From Kitasatospora setae KM-6054 (lineage in GTDB: Bacteria; Actinomycetota; Actinomycetes; Streptomycetales; Streptomycetaceae): DNA of 64,000 nt. The stretch is from contig NC_016109.1 of NCBI RefSeq assembly GCF_000269985.1, positions 4,960,001-5,024,000 of the forward strand. Direction: 5' to 3'. The notes under the pieces are model-generated. The model had not been told where the DNA came from, searched no databases, and saw only the letters and a list, made by a program, of their open reading frames with translations. Positions 24,436 to 33,876 of the stretch are shown here, piece after piece (the first letter of the stretch is position 1; every line of letters starts with the position of its first letter). A program made the translations under genes and the position numbers.

Positions 24436-25131
24436 GTGACCCGAGCCCATCTGGACAAGCAGCCGCAGGACGTCGCCGCCATGTTCGACGACGTCGCGGC
24501 CAAGTACGACCGCACCAACGACGTGCTCTCGCTGGGCCAGGCCCGGTTGTGGCGCCGGGCGGTGGCCGACGCGGTCGGCGCCGTCGCGGGCCAGCGCATC
24601 CTGGACCTCGGCGCGGGCACCGGCACGTCCTCGCTGCCGTTCCTGGAGGCGGGCGCCGACGTGGTGCCGTGCGACTTCTCGATCGGCATGCTGACCGAGG
24701 GCAAGAACCGCCACCCCGAACTCCCGCTGACCGCGGGCGACGCGACCCGGCTGCCGTTCGCGGACGAGTCGTTCGACGCGGTGACCATCTCCTTCGCGCT
24801 GCGCAACGTGCAGGAGCACGAGGCGGCGATGCGCGAGATGCTGCGGGTGACCAAGCCCGGCGGCAAGCTGGTGATCTGCGAGTTCTCCACCCCCACCTGG
24901 ACGCCGCTGCGCACGGTCTACACCGAGTACCTGATGCGGGCGCTCCCGCCGGTGGCGACCCGGGTGTCGTCCAACCCGGAGGCGTACGTGTACCTCGCCG
25001 AGTCGATCCGGGAGTGGCCGGACCAGCCCGAGCTGGCCGCCGAACTGCAGCGCGCGGGCTGGACGAAGGTCGCCTGGCGCAACCTCACCGGCGGCATCGT
25101 CGCCCTCCACCGCGGCTTCAAGGCGCCGTAG
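24436..25131 (+). CDS. menG: Demethylmenaquinone methyltransferase
   Basis: A 231-aa SAM-dependent methyltransferase that makes menaquinone from demethylmenaquinone, the last ring step. UbiE/MenG signatures: MFDDVAAKYDRTNDVLSLGQARLWRR, ILDLGAGTGTSSLPFLEAGADVVPCDFSIGML (SAM motif I), and DAVTISFALRNVQEHEAAMREMLRVTKPGGKLVICEFS. Start GTG 24436 (VTRAHLDKQPQ) is preferred over GTG 24421 because the family begins there and AACAAT at 24424-24429 sits at -10 distance, suggesting a leaderless mRNA. The reductase gene follows at 95 nt. Confidence 0.94.
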   Translation: MTRAHLDKQPQDVAAMFDDVAAKYDRTNDVLSLGQARLWRRAVADAVGAVAGQRILDLGAGTGTSSLPFLEAGADVVPCDFSIGMLTEGKNRHPELPLTAGDATRLPFADESFDAVTISFALRNVQEHEAAMREMLRVTKPGGKLVICEFSTPTWTPLRTVYTEYLMRALPPVATRVSSNPEAYVYLAESIREWPDQPELAAELQRAGWTKVAWRNLTGGIVALHRGFKAP

Positions 25132-25226
25132 ACTGCGGTGGTTCGGCACCCCGTCCGCCGGAAAGGCGCTGACGAGGGGTCGGCCCCCGACTCCGTGACC
25201 CCGACGCGCTCAGGAGAGAAGCCCGT

Positions 25227-26504
25227 ATGACCGAGACCGCCGTCGAGTCCACCGCCGACGTCATCGTGGTCGGCGCCGGTCCGGCCGGTGCCAGCACCGC
25301 CTACTGGCTGGCCCAGGCCGGCCTGGACGTGCTGCTGCTGGAGAAGACCGAGTTCCCGCGCGAGAAGGTGTGCGGCGACGGCCTGACCCCGCGCGCCGTC
25401 AAGCAACTCGTCGACATGGGCATCGACGTGTCCGCCGACGGCTGGCTGCGCAACAAGGGCCTGCGGATCATCGGCGGCGGCGTCCGGCTGGAGCTGGACT
25501 GGCCCGACCTGGCCGCGTTCCCCGACTACGGGCTGGTCCGCAAGCGCGCCGACTTCGACGAACTGCTCGCCCGGCAGGCCCAGAAGGCCGGCGCCCGGCT
25601 GTACGAGAACTGCAACGTCAGCGGGCCGGTCAAGGACCGCGCCGGGCGGATCACCGGCGTCACCGCCAAACTCGGCCCGGACAAGCGCGAGGTCGAGTTC
25701 CACGCGCCGCTGGTGGTCGCCGCCGACGGCAACTCGACCCGGCTCTCCCTCGCCATGGGCCTGCACCGGATGGAGTCCCGGCCGATGGGCGTCGCCTACC
25801 GGACGTACTTCACCTCGCCCCGGCACGACGACGACTACCTGGAGTCCTGGCTGGAACTCTGGGACACCCGCGGCGGCCAGAAGAAGCTCCTGCCCGGCTA
25901 CGGCTGGATCTTCGGCATGGGCGACGGCACCTCCAACGTCGGCCTCGGCATCCTCAACTCCTCGCCCGCCTTCGGCGACCTCAACTGGCGCGAGGTGCTG
26001 AAGAGCTGGTGCGCCAGCATGCCCGAGGAGTGGGGCTACACGCCGGACAACATGACCGAGCCGATCCGCGGCGCCGCCCTCCCGATGGCCTTCAACCGGC
26101 AGCCGCACTACACCAAGGGCCTGCTGCTGGTCGGCGACGCCGGCGGCATGGTCAACCCGTTCAACGGCGAGGGCATCGCCTATGCGATGGAATCCGGCCA
26201 GCTCGCCGCCGGCGTCATCGTCCAGGCGATGGCCCGGATCACCCCCGAGGGCCGCGAACGCGCCCTGGCCCGCTACCCCCAGCTCCTCAAGGACACCTAC
26301 GGCGGCTACTACACGCTCGGCCGCGCCTTCGTGAAGCTGATCGGCAACGACAAGGTCATGCGGATCGCCGCCGAACGCGGCCTCACCCACCCCGTCCTGA
26401 TGAAGTTCGTCCTCAAGCTGCTCGCCAACCTCACCGACCCCAGCGGCGGCGACGTCGCCGACCGGATCATCAACGGCCTCACCAAGGTGGCGCCCCGCGC
26501 CTGA
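25227..26504 (+). CDS. Geranylgeranyl-reductase-family flavoprotein, MenJ-like menaquinone reductase
   Basis: A 425-aa FAD enzyme. FAD loop VIVVGAGPAGASTAYWLAQAGLDVLLLEK at residues 12-40, then GDGLTPRAVKQL; late FAD motif LVGDAGGMVNPFNGEGIAYAMESGQLAA. PGYGWIFGMGDGTSNVGLG is the family's substrate-side strand. Members saturate isoprenoid double bonds. Next to menG, and because streptomycetes make partly hydrogenated MK-9, the likely role is reduction of the menaquinone side chain, as shown for mycobacterial MenJ. Lipid geranylgeranyl reductase activity is the alternative. ATG 25227 follows aggaga. Confidence 0.86.
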   Translation: MTETAVESTADVIVVGAGPAGASTAYWLAQAGLDVLLLEKTEFPREKVCGDGLTPRAVKQLVDMGIDVSADGWLRNKGLRIIGGGVRLELDWPDLAAFPDYGLVRKRADFDELLARQAQKAGARLYENCNVSGPVKDRAGRITGVTAKLGPDKREVEFHAPLVVAADGNSTRLSLAMGLHRMESRPMGVAYRTYFTSPRHDDDYLESWLELWDTRGGQKKLLPGYGWIFGMGDGTSNVGLGILNSSPAFGDLNWREVLKSWCASMPEEWGYTPDNMTEPIRGAALPMAFNRQPHYTKGLLLVGDAGGMVNPFNGEGIAYAMESGQLAAGVIVQAMARITPEGRERALARYPQLLKDTYGGYYTLGRAFVKLIGNDKVMRIAAERGLTHPVLMKFVLKLLANLTDPSGGDVADRIINGLTKVAPRA

Positions 26505-26520
26505 CGGCACGGGCTCCGGG

Positions 26521-26559
26521 AAGGCGGCGGGCGGCGCGAGAGCGCTTGCCCGCCGCCTT
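26521..26559. terminator. Hairpin terminator between the reductase and vapC
   Basis: AAGGCGGCGGGC (26521-26532) pairs perfectly with GCCCGCCGCCTT (26548-26559), 12 bp with a 15-nt loop, followed by one further T. It serves the two convergent genes. Its 3' part recurs beyond vapB. Confidence 0.75.
26541..26558 (+). repeat. 18-nt direct repeat, left copy, flanking vapBC
   Basis: AGCGCTTGCCCGCCGCCT is exact at 26541-26558 and 27309-27326, either side of the toxin-antitoxin genes. In both places it forms the loop end and 3' arm of a GC hairpin. Confidence 0.7.
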
Positions 26560-26574
26560 TCGCGTGGGCCCCGC

Positions 26575-26982
26575 TCAGTGCCGGGCGTCCCGCTCGCGGA
26601 CGTCGGACACGACGGACGCGACGGTGGTGAAGTCGTTGTCGACGTGCAGCACCGTCAGGTCGTGGTGGGCGGCGGTGGCACAGACCAGCAGGTCGATCGC
26701 ACCGGCCGAGCGGTGCAGGCCCCGCTGCGTCAGCCGGTACTGGGCGGAATCCACCCACCGCCAGGCGGACTTGGGCACCGCGGCGGTGCCGCACAGGGCG
26801 TCCAGTTCGTCGGCCAGCTCGTCGCGGTGGGCCGGACCCGTGGCGGAGTACAGGAACTCGGCGCGGGTGGGCTCGCAGACGTGCAGCACCCCGGCGGCGA
26901 TGTGCCCCTCCCAGGCGCGCAGCGCCCCGGGGGTGCGGAACAGGTGCCACAGGGCCGAGGCGTCGACCAGGTAGCCGATCAA
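26575..26982 (-). CDS. vapC: VapC-type PIN-domain ribonuclease toxin
   Basis: A 135-aa PIN-domain protein. Acidic metal ligands appear as LVDASALW (D), TRAEFLYS (E), GAIDLLVCATA (D) and HVDNDF (D), the standard VapC spacing. Such toxins cut RNA, often tRNA. TTG 26982 overlaps the vapB stop by 4 nt, so translation is coupled to the antitoxin. Four acidic residues are intact, so it should be active when freed. Confidence 0.88.
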   Translation of the reverse strand: MIGYLVDASALWHLFRTPGALRAWEGHIAAGVLHVCEPTRAEFLYSATGPAHRDELADELDALCGTAAVPKSAWRWVDSAQYRLTQRGLHRSAGAIDLLVCATAAHHDLTVLHVDNDFTTVASVVSDVRERDARH

Positions 26983-27212
26983 CCGAGGCCCTCCTGGCGG
27001 GCCCGCTTCGCGGCGGCCCGGGCGGCCGCGGCCGCGTCGAACTCGCCCCGGGCGCCCCTGGCGGCCAGCCGTTCCGCCGCCTCCAGCCGCCTCATCCGCG
27101 CGGTGTACTCGCGGAGGGCGTTGTTCACGGTGTCCTTCTTGGTGGTCGTGCCCATCAGTCTCATCGCCGCGGCGAGGGCCTCGTCGTCGATGTCGATCTG
27201 CGTGATGCTCAC
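26979..27212 (-). CDS. vapB: VapB-type antitoxin
   Basis: A 77-aa antitoxin. The N-terminus VSITQIDIDDEALAAAMRLMGTTTKKDTVNNALREY is the ribbon-helix-helix pattern of the VapB type usually written 'MxRTxIDIDDELLxxAMxLxGxxTKxEAVNxALRE'. The charged C-terminal half would wrap the toxin. GTG 27212 is the natural start. It probably represses its own promoter upstream at 27213-27290, where the AT-rich dyad-like ATGTTGACATCCAGCATATG lies. Confidence 0.87.
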   Translation of the reverse strand: MSITQIDIDDEALAAAMRLMGTTTKKDTVNNALREYTARMRRLEAAERLAARGARGEFDAAAAARAAAKRARQEGLG

Positions 27213-27232
27213 TCCGCGCCTCCGGGAATGTG

Positions 27233-27260
27233 GGCGATGTTGACATCCAGCATATGTCAT
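27233..27260 (-). promoter_or_regulatory. AT-rich promoter/operator region of vapBC
   Basis: The short AT-rich stretch including TTGACATCCAGCATATGTCA lies just upstream of GTG 27212. TGACAT and ATGTCA form a 6-bp inverted repeat with an 8-nt spacer, a plausible VapBC autoregulatory site. Confidence 0.4.
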
Positions 27261-27294
27261 CCACATCGGCGCTCCGGGTGCGGCGCCGGGGCCC

Positions 27295-27326
27295 GCGGCG
27301 GGCGGGAAAGCGCTTGCCCGCCGCCT
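27295..27326 (+). repeat. 18-nt direct repeat, right copy, with hairpin
   Basis: The right copy occupies 27309-27326. GCGGCGGGC (27295-27303) pairs with GCCCGCCGC (27316-27324). The inner GGGAAAGCGCTTGCCC is also a near-palindrome around AGCGCT, like a LacI-family operator. It lies 82 nt upstream of the DMT transporter start. Confidence 0.6.
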
Positions 27327-27407
27327 CGCGGGTGCGGGAGAGTGGCGCCTCCGAACCGTCCCGTCCGATGCCGTGCGGGCCCCGTCGAGTCTTCCGGGAG
27401 CCGTGCC

Positions 27408-28319
27408 GTGGCCGTGGTGTCCGTTGGTGTCCGTCCGCAGGTGGTGCGGGATCTGCCGTTGGTGGCGGTGGCGGTGGTGTGGGGGTCGAGCTTCCTGGTG
27501 GTGAAGCGGGTCGCGGAGCCGGAGACGGTGGTGGCGGTGCTGGCGTTGCGGTTCGGGGTGGTGCTGCCGGTGCTGGGGGTGGTGGCGTGGCGGCGGTTGC
27601 GGGGGTTGTCGTTGGCGCAGTGGGGCGGCGGGGCGGTGCTGGGGGTGGTGCTGGGGGCGGTGTTCCTGTTGGAGACGTACGGGGCGGTGCACACGTCGGC
27701 GACCAACGCGGGGTTGGTGATCAGTCTGACGATGGTGTTCACGCCGCTGGCGGAGGCGGTGCTGCGGCGGTCGGCGCCGTCGGGGGCGTTCCTGGCGGCG
27801 GCGGGGCTGTCGGTGCTGGGGGTGGCGCTGCTGACCGGGGACGGGGGGCTGCGGGCGCCGTCGGCGGGTGACCTGCTGGTGCTGGGGGCGGCGGTGGCGC
27901 GGACGGTGAACGTGTTGGCGACGGCTCGGCTGCGGGCGGTCCGGGGGGTGGACGCGTTGGCCTTGACCTGGGTCCAACTCGCTTTCGCCACGCTGGTGTT
28001 CGTGTCGGCGGCGCCGTTCGCCGGGCCGTCGCCGCTGAGCGTGGCGGCGTCCTTCGACGCGGCCCGCTGGGGCCTGCTGCTGTACCTGTCGCTGCTGTGC
28101 ACGCTGTTCGCGTTCTTCGTGCAGCTGTGGGCGGTGCGGGCGACCTCGCCGTCCCGGGTGAGCCTGCTGCTGGGGACCGAGCCGCTGTGGGCGGCGCTGT
28201 GCGGGGTGCTGCTGGCGGGGGACCGGCCGGGGCCGCTCGCGCTGCTGGGGGCGGTGGCGGTGCTGGCGGGGACCGAGTGGGGGCGGCGGCGGGCGCCGCG
28301 GTGGCCGGCCGGGTCCTGA
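27408..28319 (+). CDS. EamA/DMT-superfamily transporter
   Basis: A 303-aa permease with ten helices in two EamA repeats. LVAVAVVWGSSFLVVKRVAEPETVVAVLALRF opens repeat 1; SLLCTLFAFFVQLWAVRATSPSRVSLLLGTEPLWAALCGVLLAGDRPGPLALLGAVAVLAG closes repeat 2. Likely exports small metabolites or amino acids; substrate unknown. GTG 27408 is chosen with gggag 7 nt upstream; GTG 27414 is possible. The stretch 27420-27900 is markedly rich in GTG/GGG with few C, a strand skew unlike its neighbours. Confidence 0.85.
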   Translation: MAVVSVGVRPQVVRDLPLVAVAVVWGSSFLVVKRVAEPETVVAVLALRFGVVLPVLGVVAWRRLRGLSLAQWGGGAVLGVVLGAVFLLETYGAVHTSATNAGLVISLTMVFTPLAEAVLRRSAPSGAFLAAAGLSVLGVALLTGDGGLRAPSAGDLLVLGAAVARTVNVLATARLRAVRGVDALALTWVQLAFATLVFVSAAPFAGPSPLSVAASFDAARWGLLLYLSLLCTLFAFFVQLWAVRATSPSRVSLLLGTEPLWAALCGVLLAGDRPGPLALLGAVAVLAGTEWGRRRAPRWPAGS

Positions 28320-28607
28320 GGGCTTGTGAACGAAGGGTCAAGCGGCCGCCGTCCCGGGTCCACCTCGCGGGTGAGATCCACTATCACGCAAACCGGATCA
28401 CTCCGAAATTTGCCTGGACCGCAGCAGAATTGATATGGGGCGTGGCCGAACGGTGCTCGTTTCGCGGTGCCTTGCGACTGTATGTGGTCATCTGCCCACT
28501 GCTGGTCGAACAGTGGTGATCGATCCGGTTTCGCGGGCCTTCGTCGGGTGGCGAAGATCACAAAGATCATCGGGAACTGCGTGTCGCAGATCACAAGCGG
28601 ACAGGCA

Positions 28608-28613
28608 TAGGAT
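28608..28613 (+). promoter_or_regulatory. -10 box TAGGAT of the nuo operon
   Basis: TAGGAT is a good actinobacterial -10. The -35 is poor (TCGCAG, 28584-28589, 18-nt spacer). Start of transcription would fall near 28620, leaving a leader of about 120 nt. Confidence 0.45.
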
Positions 28614-28629
28614 GCGCTCCAACCTGGCT

Positions 28630-28647
28630 TTGTGAACTGCCTCACAT
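28630..28647. promoter_or_regulatory. Probable Rex (redox repressor) operator
   Basis: TTGTGAACTGCCTCACAT matches the Streptomyces Rex operator TTGTGAAnnnnTTCACAA at 12 of 14 defined positions with exact spacing. It lies about 10 nt after the predicted start of transcription. nuo is an established Rex target in S. coelicolor. Confidence 0.7.
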
Positions 28648-28742
28648 GGAGCCGGATCTCACGAAGTGGATCATCGTTTCACCCTTGGTGACCTGGTGGT
28701 TCCGATCTGCAGTCAAGGACGACTGGACGGAGGGAGCGGGGC

Positions 28743-29102
28743 ATGAATGCCTACGCGCCGATCCTCGTACTCGGTGCCATCGCGGCGGCGTTCGCGGTCG
28801 GCTCCGTCGTGATGGCCTCGCTCACCGGCCCGAAGCGCTACAACCGGGCCAAGTTGGAGGCGTACGAGTGCGGCATCGAACCGACCCCGCAGCCGGTGGG
28901 CGGCGGGCGGTTCCCGATCAAGTACTACCTGACGGCGATGCTGTTCATCGTCTTCGACATCGAGATCGTCTTCCTCTACCCGTGGGCGGTCAGCTTCGAC
29001 GCCCTGGGGATCTTCGGGCTGGTCGAGATGCTCCTGTTCATCGCCACCGTGTTCGTCGCCTACGCCTACGTCTGGCGCCGCGGCGGCCTGGAGTGGGACT
29101 GA
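28743..29102 (+). CDS. nuoA: NADH-quinone oxidoreductase subunit A
   Basis: A 119-aa membrane subunit of complex I with three helices at about 5-27, 60-83 and 88-110. GPKRYNRAKLEAYECGIEPTPQPVGGGRFPIKYYLTAMLFIVFDIEIVFLYPWAV holds the conserved Cys loop near the quinone site. ATG 28743 follows ggagggag. First gene of the operon; the 77-nt gap to nuoB is the largest inside it. Confidence 0.96.
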   Translation: MNAYAPILVLGAIAAAFAVGSVVMASLTGPKRYNRAKLEAYECGIEPTPQPVGGGRFPIKYYLTAMLFIVFDIEIVFLYPWAVSFDALGIFGLVEMLLFIATVFVAYAYVWRRGGLEWD

Positions 29103-29179
29103 CCACCGGCCGCCGCCGCGCGCGGCGCTCGTGAACGGGCGTACAAGCCACCGGAGTCGAGGGCATTGAGAGGGAACTG

Positions 29180-29734
29180 ATGGGTATCGAGGAGAAGCTG
29201 CCGAGCGGCTTTCTGCTCACCAGCGTGGAGGCCGCCGCGGGCTGGGTGCGGAAGGCGTCGCTCTTCCCGGCCACCTTCGGCCTGGCGTGCTGCGCGATCG
29301 AGATGATGACCACCGGCGCGGGCCGCTACGACCTGGCCCGGTTCGGCATGGAGGTCTTCCGGGGCTCGCCCCGGCAGGCCGACCTGATGATCGTCGCCGG
29401 CCGGGTCAGCCAGAAGATGGCGCCGGTGCTGCGGCAGGTCTACGACCAGATGCCGAACCCCAAGTGGGTCATCTCGATGGGCGTCTGCGCGTCCTCCGGC
29501 GGCATGTTCAACAACTACGCGATCGTCCAGGGCGTCGACCACATCGTCCCGGTGGACATCTACCTGCCGGGCTGCCCGCCCCGCCCGGAGATGCTGCTGG
29601 ACGCGATCATCAAGCTGCACGAGAAGATCCAGCACGAGAAGCTCGGCGTGCACAAGCGCCGGGCCGAGGAGGAGGCCGAGCGCCTCGCGCTCCAGGCCGT
29701 CCCGACCAGCGAGATGCGGGGGCTGCTGCGATGA
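29180..29734 (+). CDS. nuoB: NADH-quinone oxidoreductase subunit B
   Basis: A 184-aa peripheral-arm subunit carrying the terminal 4Fe-4S cluster N2 that reduces menaquinone. The tandem cysteines ACCAIEMM, the VCASSGG cysteine and the GCPPRPE cysteine are all present. A C-terminal extension of about 25 charged residues follows the core. ATG 29180; the stop overlaps nuoC as ATGA. Confidence 0.97.
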   Translation: MGIEEKLPSGFLLTSVEAAAGWVRKASLFPATFGLACCAIEMMTTGAGRYDLARFGMEVFRGSPRQADLMIVAGRVSQKMAPVLRQVYDQMPNPKWVISMGVCASSGGMFNNYAIVQGVDHIVPVDIYLPGCPPRPEMLLDAIIKLHEKIQHEKLGVHKRRAEEEAERLALQAVPTSEMRGLLR

Positions 29735-30453
29735 GCGACTCCGAGAAGTCCGCCGGGAAGCCCGAGGTGCCCGCGACCCGGCGGGAGATCCCGGTCGAGG
29801 TGGTCGGCTCCCGGCAGGGCATGTTCGGCGCCCGCGGCACCGGCGACACCTCCGGGTTCGGCGGCCTGACCGCGCCGATCGTGCTGCCCGGCGCCAGCGA
29901 GCGCCCGTACGGCGGCTGGTTCGACGAGGTGGCCGACGAGTTCGAGGGCGCGCTGGAGGAGCAGGGCCTCGACCCGGCGGACGTCATCGAGAAGACCGTC
30001 GTCGACCGCGGCGAGCTGACCTTCCACCTGGACCGCGCGCACCTGCTGAAGGCGGTGCGGACGCTGCGCGACGACCCGGCGCTGCGCTTCGAACTGTGCC
30101 TGGGCGTCAGCGGCGTGCACTACCCGCAGGACAAGGGCCGGGAGCTGCACGCGGTCTACCACCTGCGCTCGATCACCCACACCCGGCTGATCCGGCTGGA
30201 GGTCACCGCGCCCGACGCGGACCCGCGGATCCCGTCCGTGGTGAGCGTCTACCCGACCAACGACTGGCACGAGCGGGAGACCTACGACTTCTTCGGCCTG
30301 GTCTTCGAGGGCCACCCGGCGCTCACCCGGATCATGATGCCGGACGACTGGCTGGGGCACCCGCAGCGCAAGGACTACCCGCTCGGCGGCATCCCCGTCG
30401 AGTACAAGGGCGCCCAGATCCCGGCTCCCGACCAGCGGAGGGCGTACAGCTGA
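29731..30453 (+). CDS. nuoC: NADH-quinone oxidoreductase subunit C
   Basis: A 240-aa subunit; family signature HERETYDFFGLVFEGHPALTRIMMPDDWLGHPQRKDYPLGG. It carries an actinobacterial N-terminal extension (about 85 residues with VVGSRQGMFGARGTGDTSGFGGL) missing in E. coli NuoCD. Separate from nuoD, unlike the enterobacterial fusion. ATG 29731 overlaps nuoB by 4 nt. Confidence 0.96.
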   Translation: MSDSEKSAGKPEVPATRREIPVEVVGSRQGMFGARGTGDTSGFGGLTAPIVLPGASERPYGGWFDEVADEFEGALEEQGLDPADVIEKTVVDRGELTFHLDRAHLLKAVRTLRDDPALRFELCLGVSGVHYPQDKGRELHAVYHLRSITHTRLIRLEVTAPDADPRIPSVVSVYPTNDWHERETYDFFGLVFEGHPALTRIMMPDDWLGHPQRKDYPLGGIPVEYKGAQIPAPDQRRAYS

Positions 30454-31781
30454 TGAGCAGCACCCACTACGAAGCAGGCGCCCGGGACACCACCGAGGGA
30501 CGGGTCTTCACCGTCACCGGCGGCGACTGGGGCGAGGTCGCCGAGGCGGTGGCCGGCGCCGACGACGAGCGGATCATCGTCAACATGGGCCCGCAGCACC
30601 CGTCCACCCACGGCGTGCTCCGGCTGATCCTGGAGATCGACGGCGAGACGGTCACCGAGGCCCGCTGCGGCATCGGCTACCTGCACACCGGCATCGAGAA
30701 GAACATGGAGTTCCGCTCCTGGGTGCAGGGCACCACGTTCGTGACGCGGATGGACTACCTCACCCCGCTGTACAACGAGACCGCCTACTGCCTGGCCGTC
30801 GAGAAGCTGCTCGGCATCACCGCGGACGTGCCCGAGCGGGCCACCGTGATCCGGGTGCTGATGATGGAGCTGAACCGGATCTCCTCGCACCTGGTGGCGC
30901 TGGCCACCGGCGGCATGGAGATCGGCTCCACCACCCTGATGATCTACGGCTTCCGGGACCGCGAGGTCGTGCTGGACATCTTCGAGCTGGTCACCGGCCT
31001 GCGGATGAACCACGCGTACGTCCGCCCCGGCGGCCTGGCCCAGGACCTGCCGCCCGGCGCGGTCGACAAGATCCGCGAGGGCGTCAACCTGCTGCGCTCG
31101 CGGATGCACGAGTACGACAAGCTGGCCACCGACAACCCGGTGTTCAAGGCCCGGCTGGTCGACGTCGGCTTCCTCGACCTGCCCGGCTGCCTGGCGCTCG
31201 GCGCCACCGGCCCGATCCTGCGGGCCACCGGGCTGCCGCACGACCTGCGCAAGTCCGACCCGTACTGCGGGTACGAGACCTACGACTTCGACGTCGCGGT
31301 GGCCGACACCGCGGACTCCTACGGGCGGTTCCTGATCCGGCTGGAGGAGATGAAGCAGTCGCTGCGGATCGTCGAGCAGTGCCTGGAGCGGCTGCGGCCC
31401 GGACCGGTCATGGTGGCCGACAAGAAGATCGCCTGGCCGTCCCAACTGGCCGTCGGCCCGGACGGCATGGGCAACTCGCTGGACCACATCCGGAAGATCA
31501 TGGGCACCTCGATGGAGGCCCTGATCCACCACTTCAAGCTGGTCACCGAGGGCTTCAAGGTGCCGGTGGGCCAGGCCTACGCCGCGGTGGAGTCGCCCAA
31601 GGGCGAACTCGGCGTGCACGTGGTCAGCGACGGCGGCACCCGGCCCTACCGGGTGCACTTCCGCGACCCGTCGTTCACCAACCTGCAGACGATGGCCGCG
31701 ATGTGCGAGGGCGCCCCGCTGGCCGACGTGATCGTGTCGGTGGCCGGGATCGACCCGGTGATGGGAGGCGTGGACCGGTGA
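30453..31781 (+). CDS. nuoD: NADH-quinone oxidoreductase subunit D
   Basis: A 442-aa subunit forming the quinone cavity with NuoB. VNMGPQHPSTHGVLRLILEIDGE carries the quinone-binding His; GYLHTGIEKNMEFRSW and the C-terminal DPVMGGVDR are invariant family blocks. ATG 30453 shares one base with the nuoC stop (TGATG). Confidence 0.97.
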   Translation: MSSTHYEAGARDTTEGRVFTVTGGDWGEVAEAVAGADDERIIVNMGPQHPSTHGVLRLILEIDGETVTEARCGIGYLHTGIEKNMEFRSWVQGTTFVTRMDYLTPLYNETAYCLAVEKLLGITADVPERATVIRVLMMELNRISSHLVALATGGMEIGSTTLMIYGFRDREVVLDIFELVTGLRMNHAYVRPGGLAQDLPPGAVDKIREGVNLLRSRMHEYDKLATDNPVFKARLVDVGFLDLPGCLALGATGPILRATGLPHDLRKSDPYCGYETYDFDVAVADTADSYGRFLIRLEEMKQSLRIVEQCLERLRPGPVMVADKKIAWPSQLAVGPDGMGNSLDHIRKIMGTSMEALIHHFKLVTEGFKVPVGQAYAAVESPKGELGVHVVSDGGTRPYRVHFRDPSFTNLQTMAAMCEGAPLADVIVSVAGIDPVMGGVDR

Positions 31782-32517
31782 GCAGCACAGAACTCGGCCT
31801 GCCGGCGCTGCCGGCCAAGCCCTACCCGCCGGAGGTCGAGGCCCGACTCGCCGCCGACGCACGGGAGCTGATCTCCCGCTACCCGCAGTCCCGGTCCGCC
31901 CTGCTGCCGCTGCTGCACCTGGTGCAGGCCGAGGACGGCTGCGTCACCCCGACCGGGATCCGGTTCTGCGCCGAGCAGTTGGAGCTGACCACCGCCGAGG
32001 TCACCGCGGTCGCCACCTTCTACACGATGTACCGGCGCCGCCCGGCCGGCGAGTACCACGTCGGCGTCTGCACCAACACGCTGTGCGCGGTGCTCGGCGG
32101 CGACCAGATCTTCGACGAGCTCTCCGAGCACCTCGGCATCGCCAACAACCGCACCACCGAGGACGGTTCGGTCTCGATCGAGCGGATCGAGTGCAACGCG
32201 GCCTGCGACTACGCCCCCGTGGTGATGGTCAACTGGGAGTTCTTCGACAACCAGACCCCGGAGAGCGCCAAGGAGCTGGTCGACCGGCTGCGGGCCGGGC
32301 AGGAGGTCCGCCCCACCCGGGGCGCCAAGCTCTGCTCGTTCAAGGAGAGCTCCCGGATCCTGGCCGGCTTCGCCGACGAGCGCCCCGGTGCCAACGACGA
32401 GTCCGGCGCCGGCGGCGCCCCCTCGCTGGCCGGCCTGCGGCTCGCCAAGGGCGAGGCGCTGCCCGGCACCCCGGGCGCCAAGGTGGTCGCCCCCCGGCAC
32501 GAAGGGACGGAAGCGTG

Positions 32518-32518
<1 letters not shown>
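31778..32518 (+). CDS. nuoE: NADH-quinone oxidoreductase subunit E
   Basis: A 246-aa thioredoxin-fold subunit with a 2Fe-2S cluster (N1a). Ligands CTNTLC (first pair) and CNAACD (second pair). The C-terminal extension of about 65 residues (GAKLCSFKESSRILAGFADERPGAND...) is longer than in E. coli and typical of actinobacteria. GTG 31778 overlaps nuoD as GTGA. Confidence 0.96.

Positions 32519-33872
<1,354 letters not shown>

Positions 33873-33876
<4 letters not shown>

Larger units (their letters stand above)
28320..28742 (+). other. Intergenic promoter region of the nuo operon
   Basis: 423 nt with lower GC than the surroundings and no gene. It carries the probable nuo promoter (TAGGAT at 28608-28613) and Rex site (28630-28647), described separately. 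The rest, 28320-28600, shows AT-rich patches suited to further regulator binding but no repeat I can define. Confidence 0.55.

Noticed and set aside
28322..28341. Second possible Rex site (TTGTGAACGAAGGGTCAA)
   Set aside because: Only the left half matches; the right half has GGGTCAA rather than TTCACAA.
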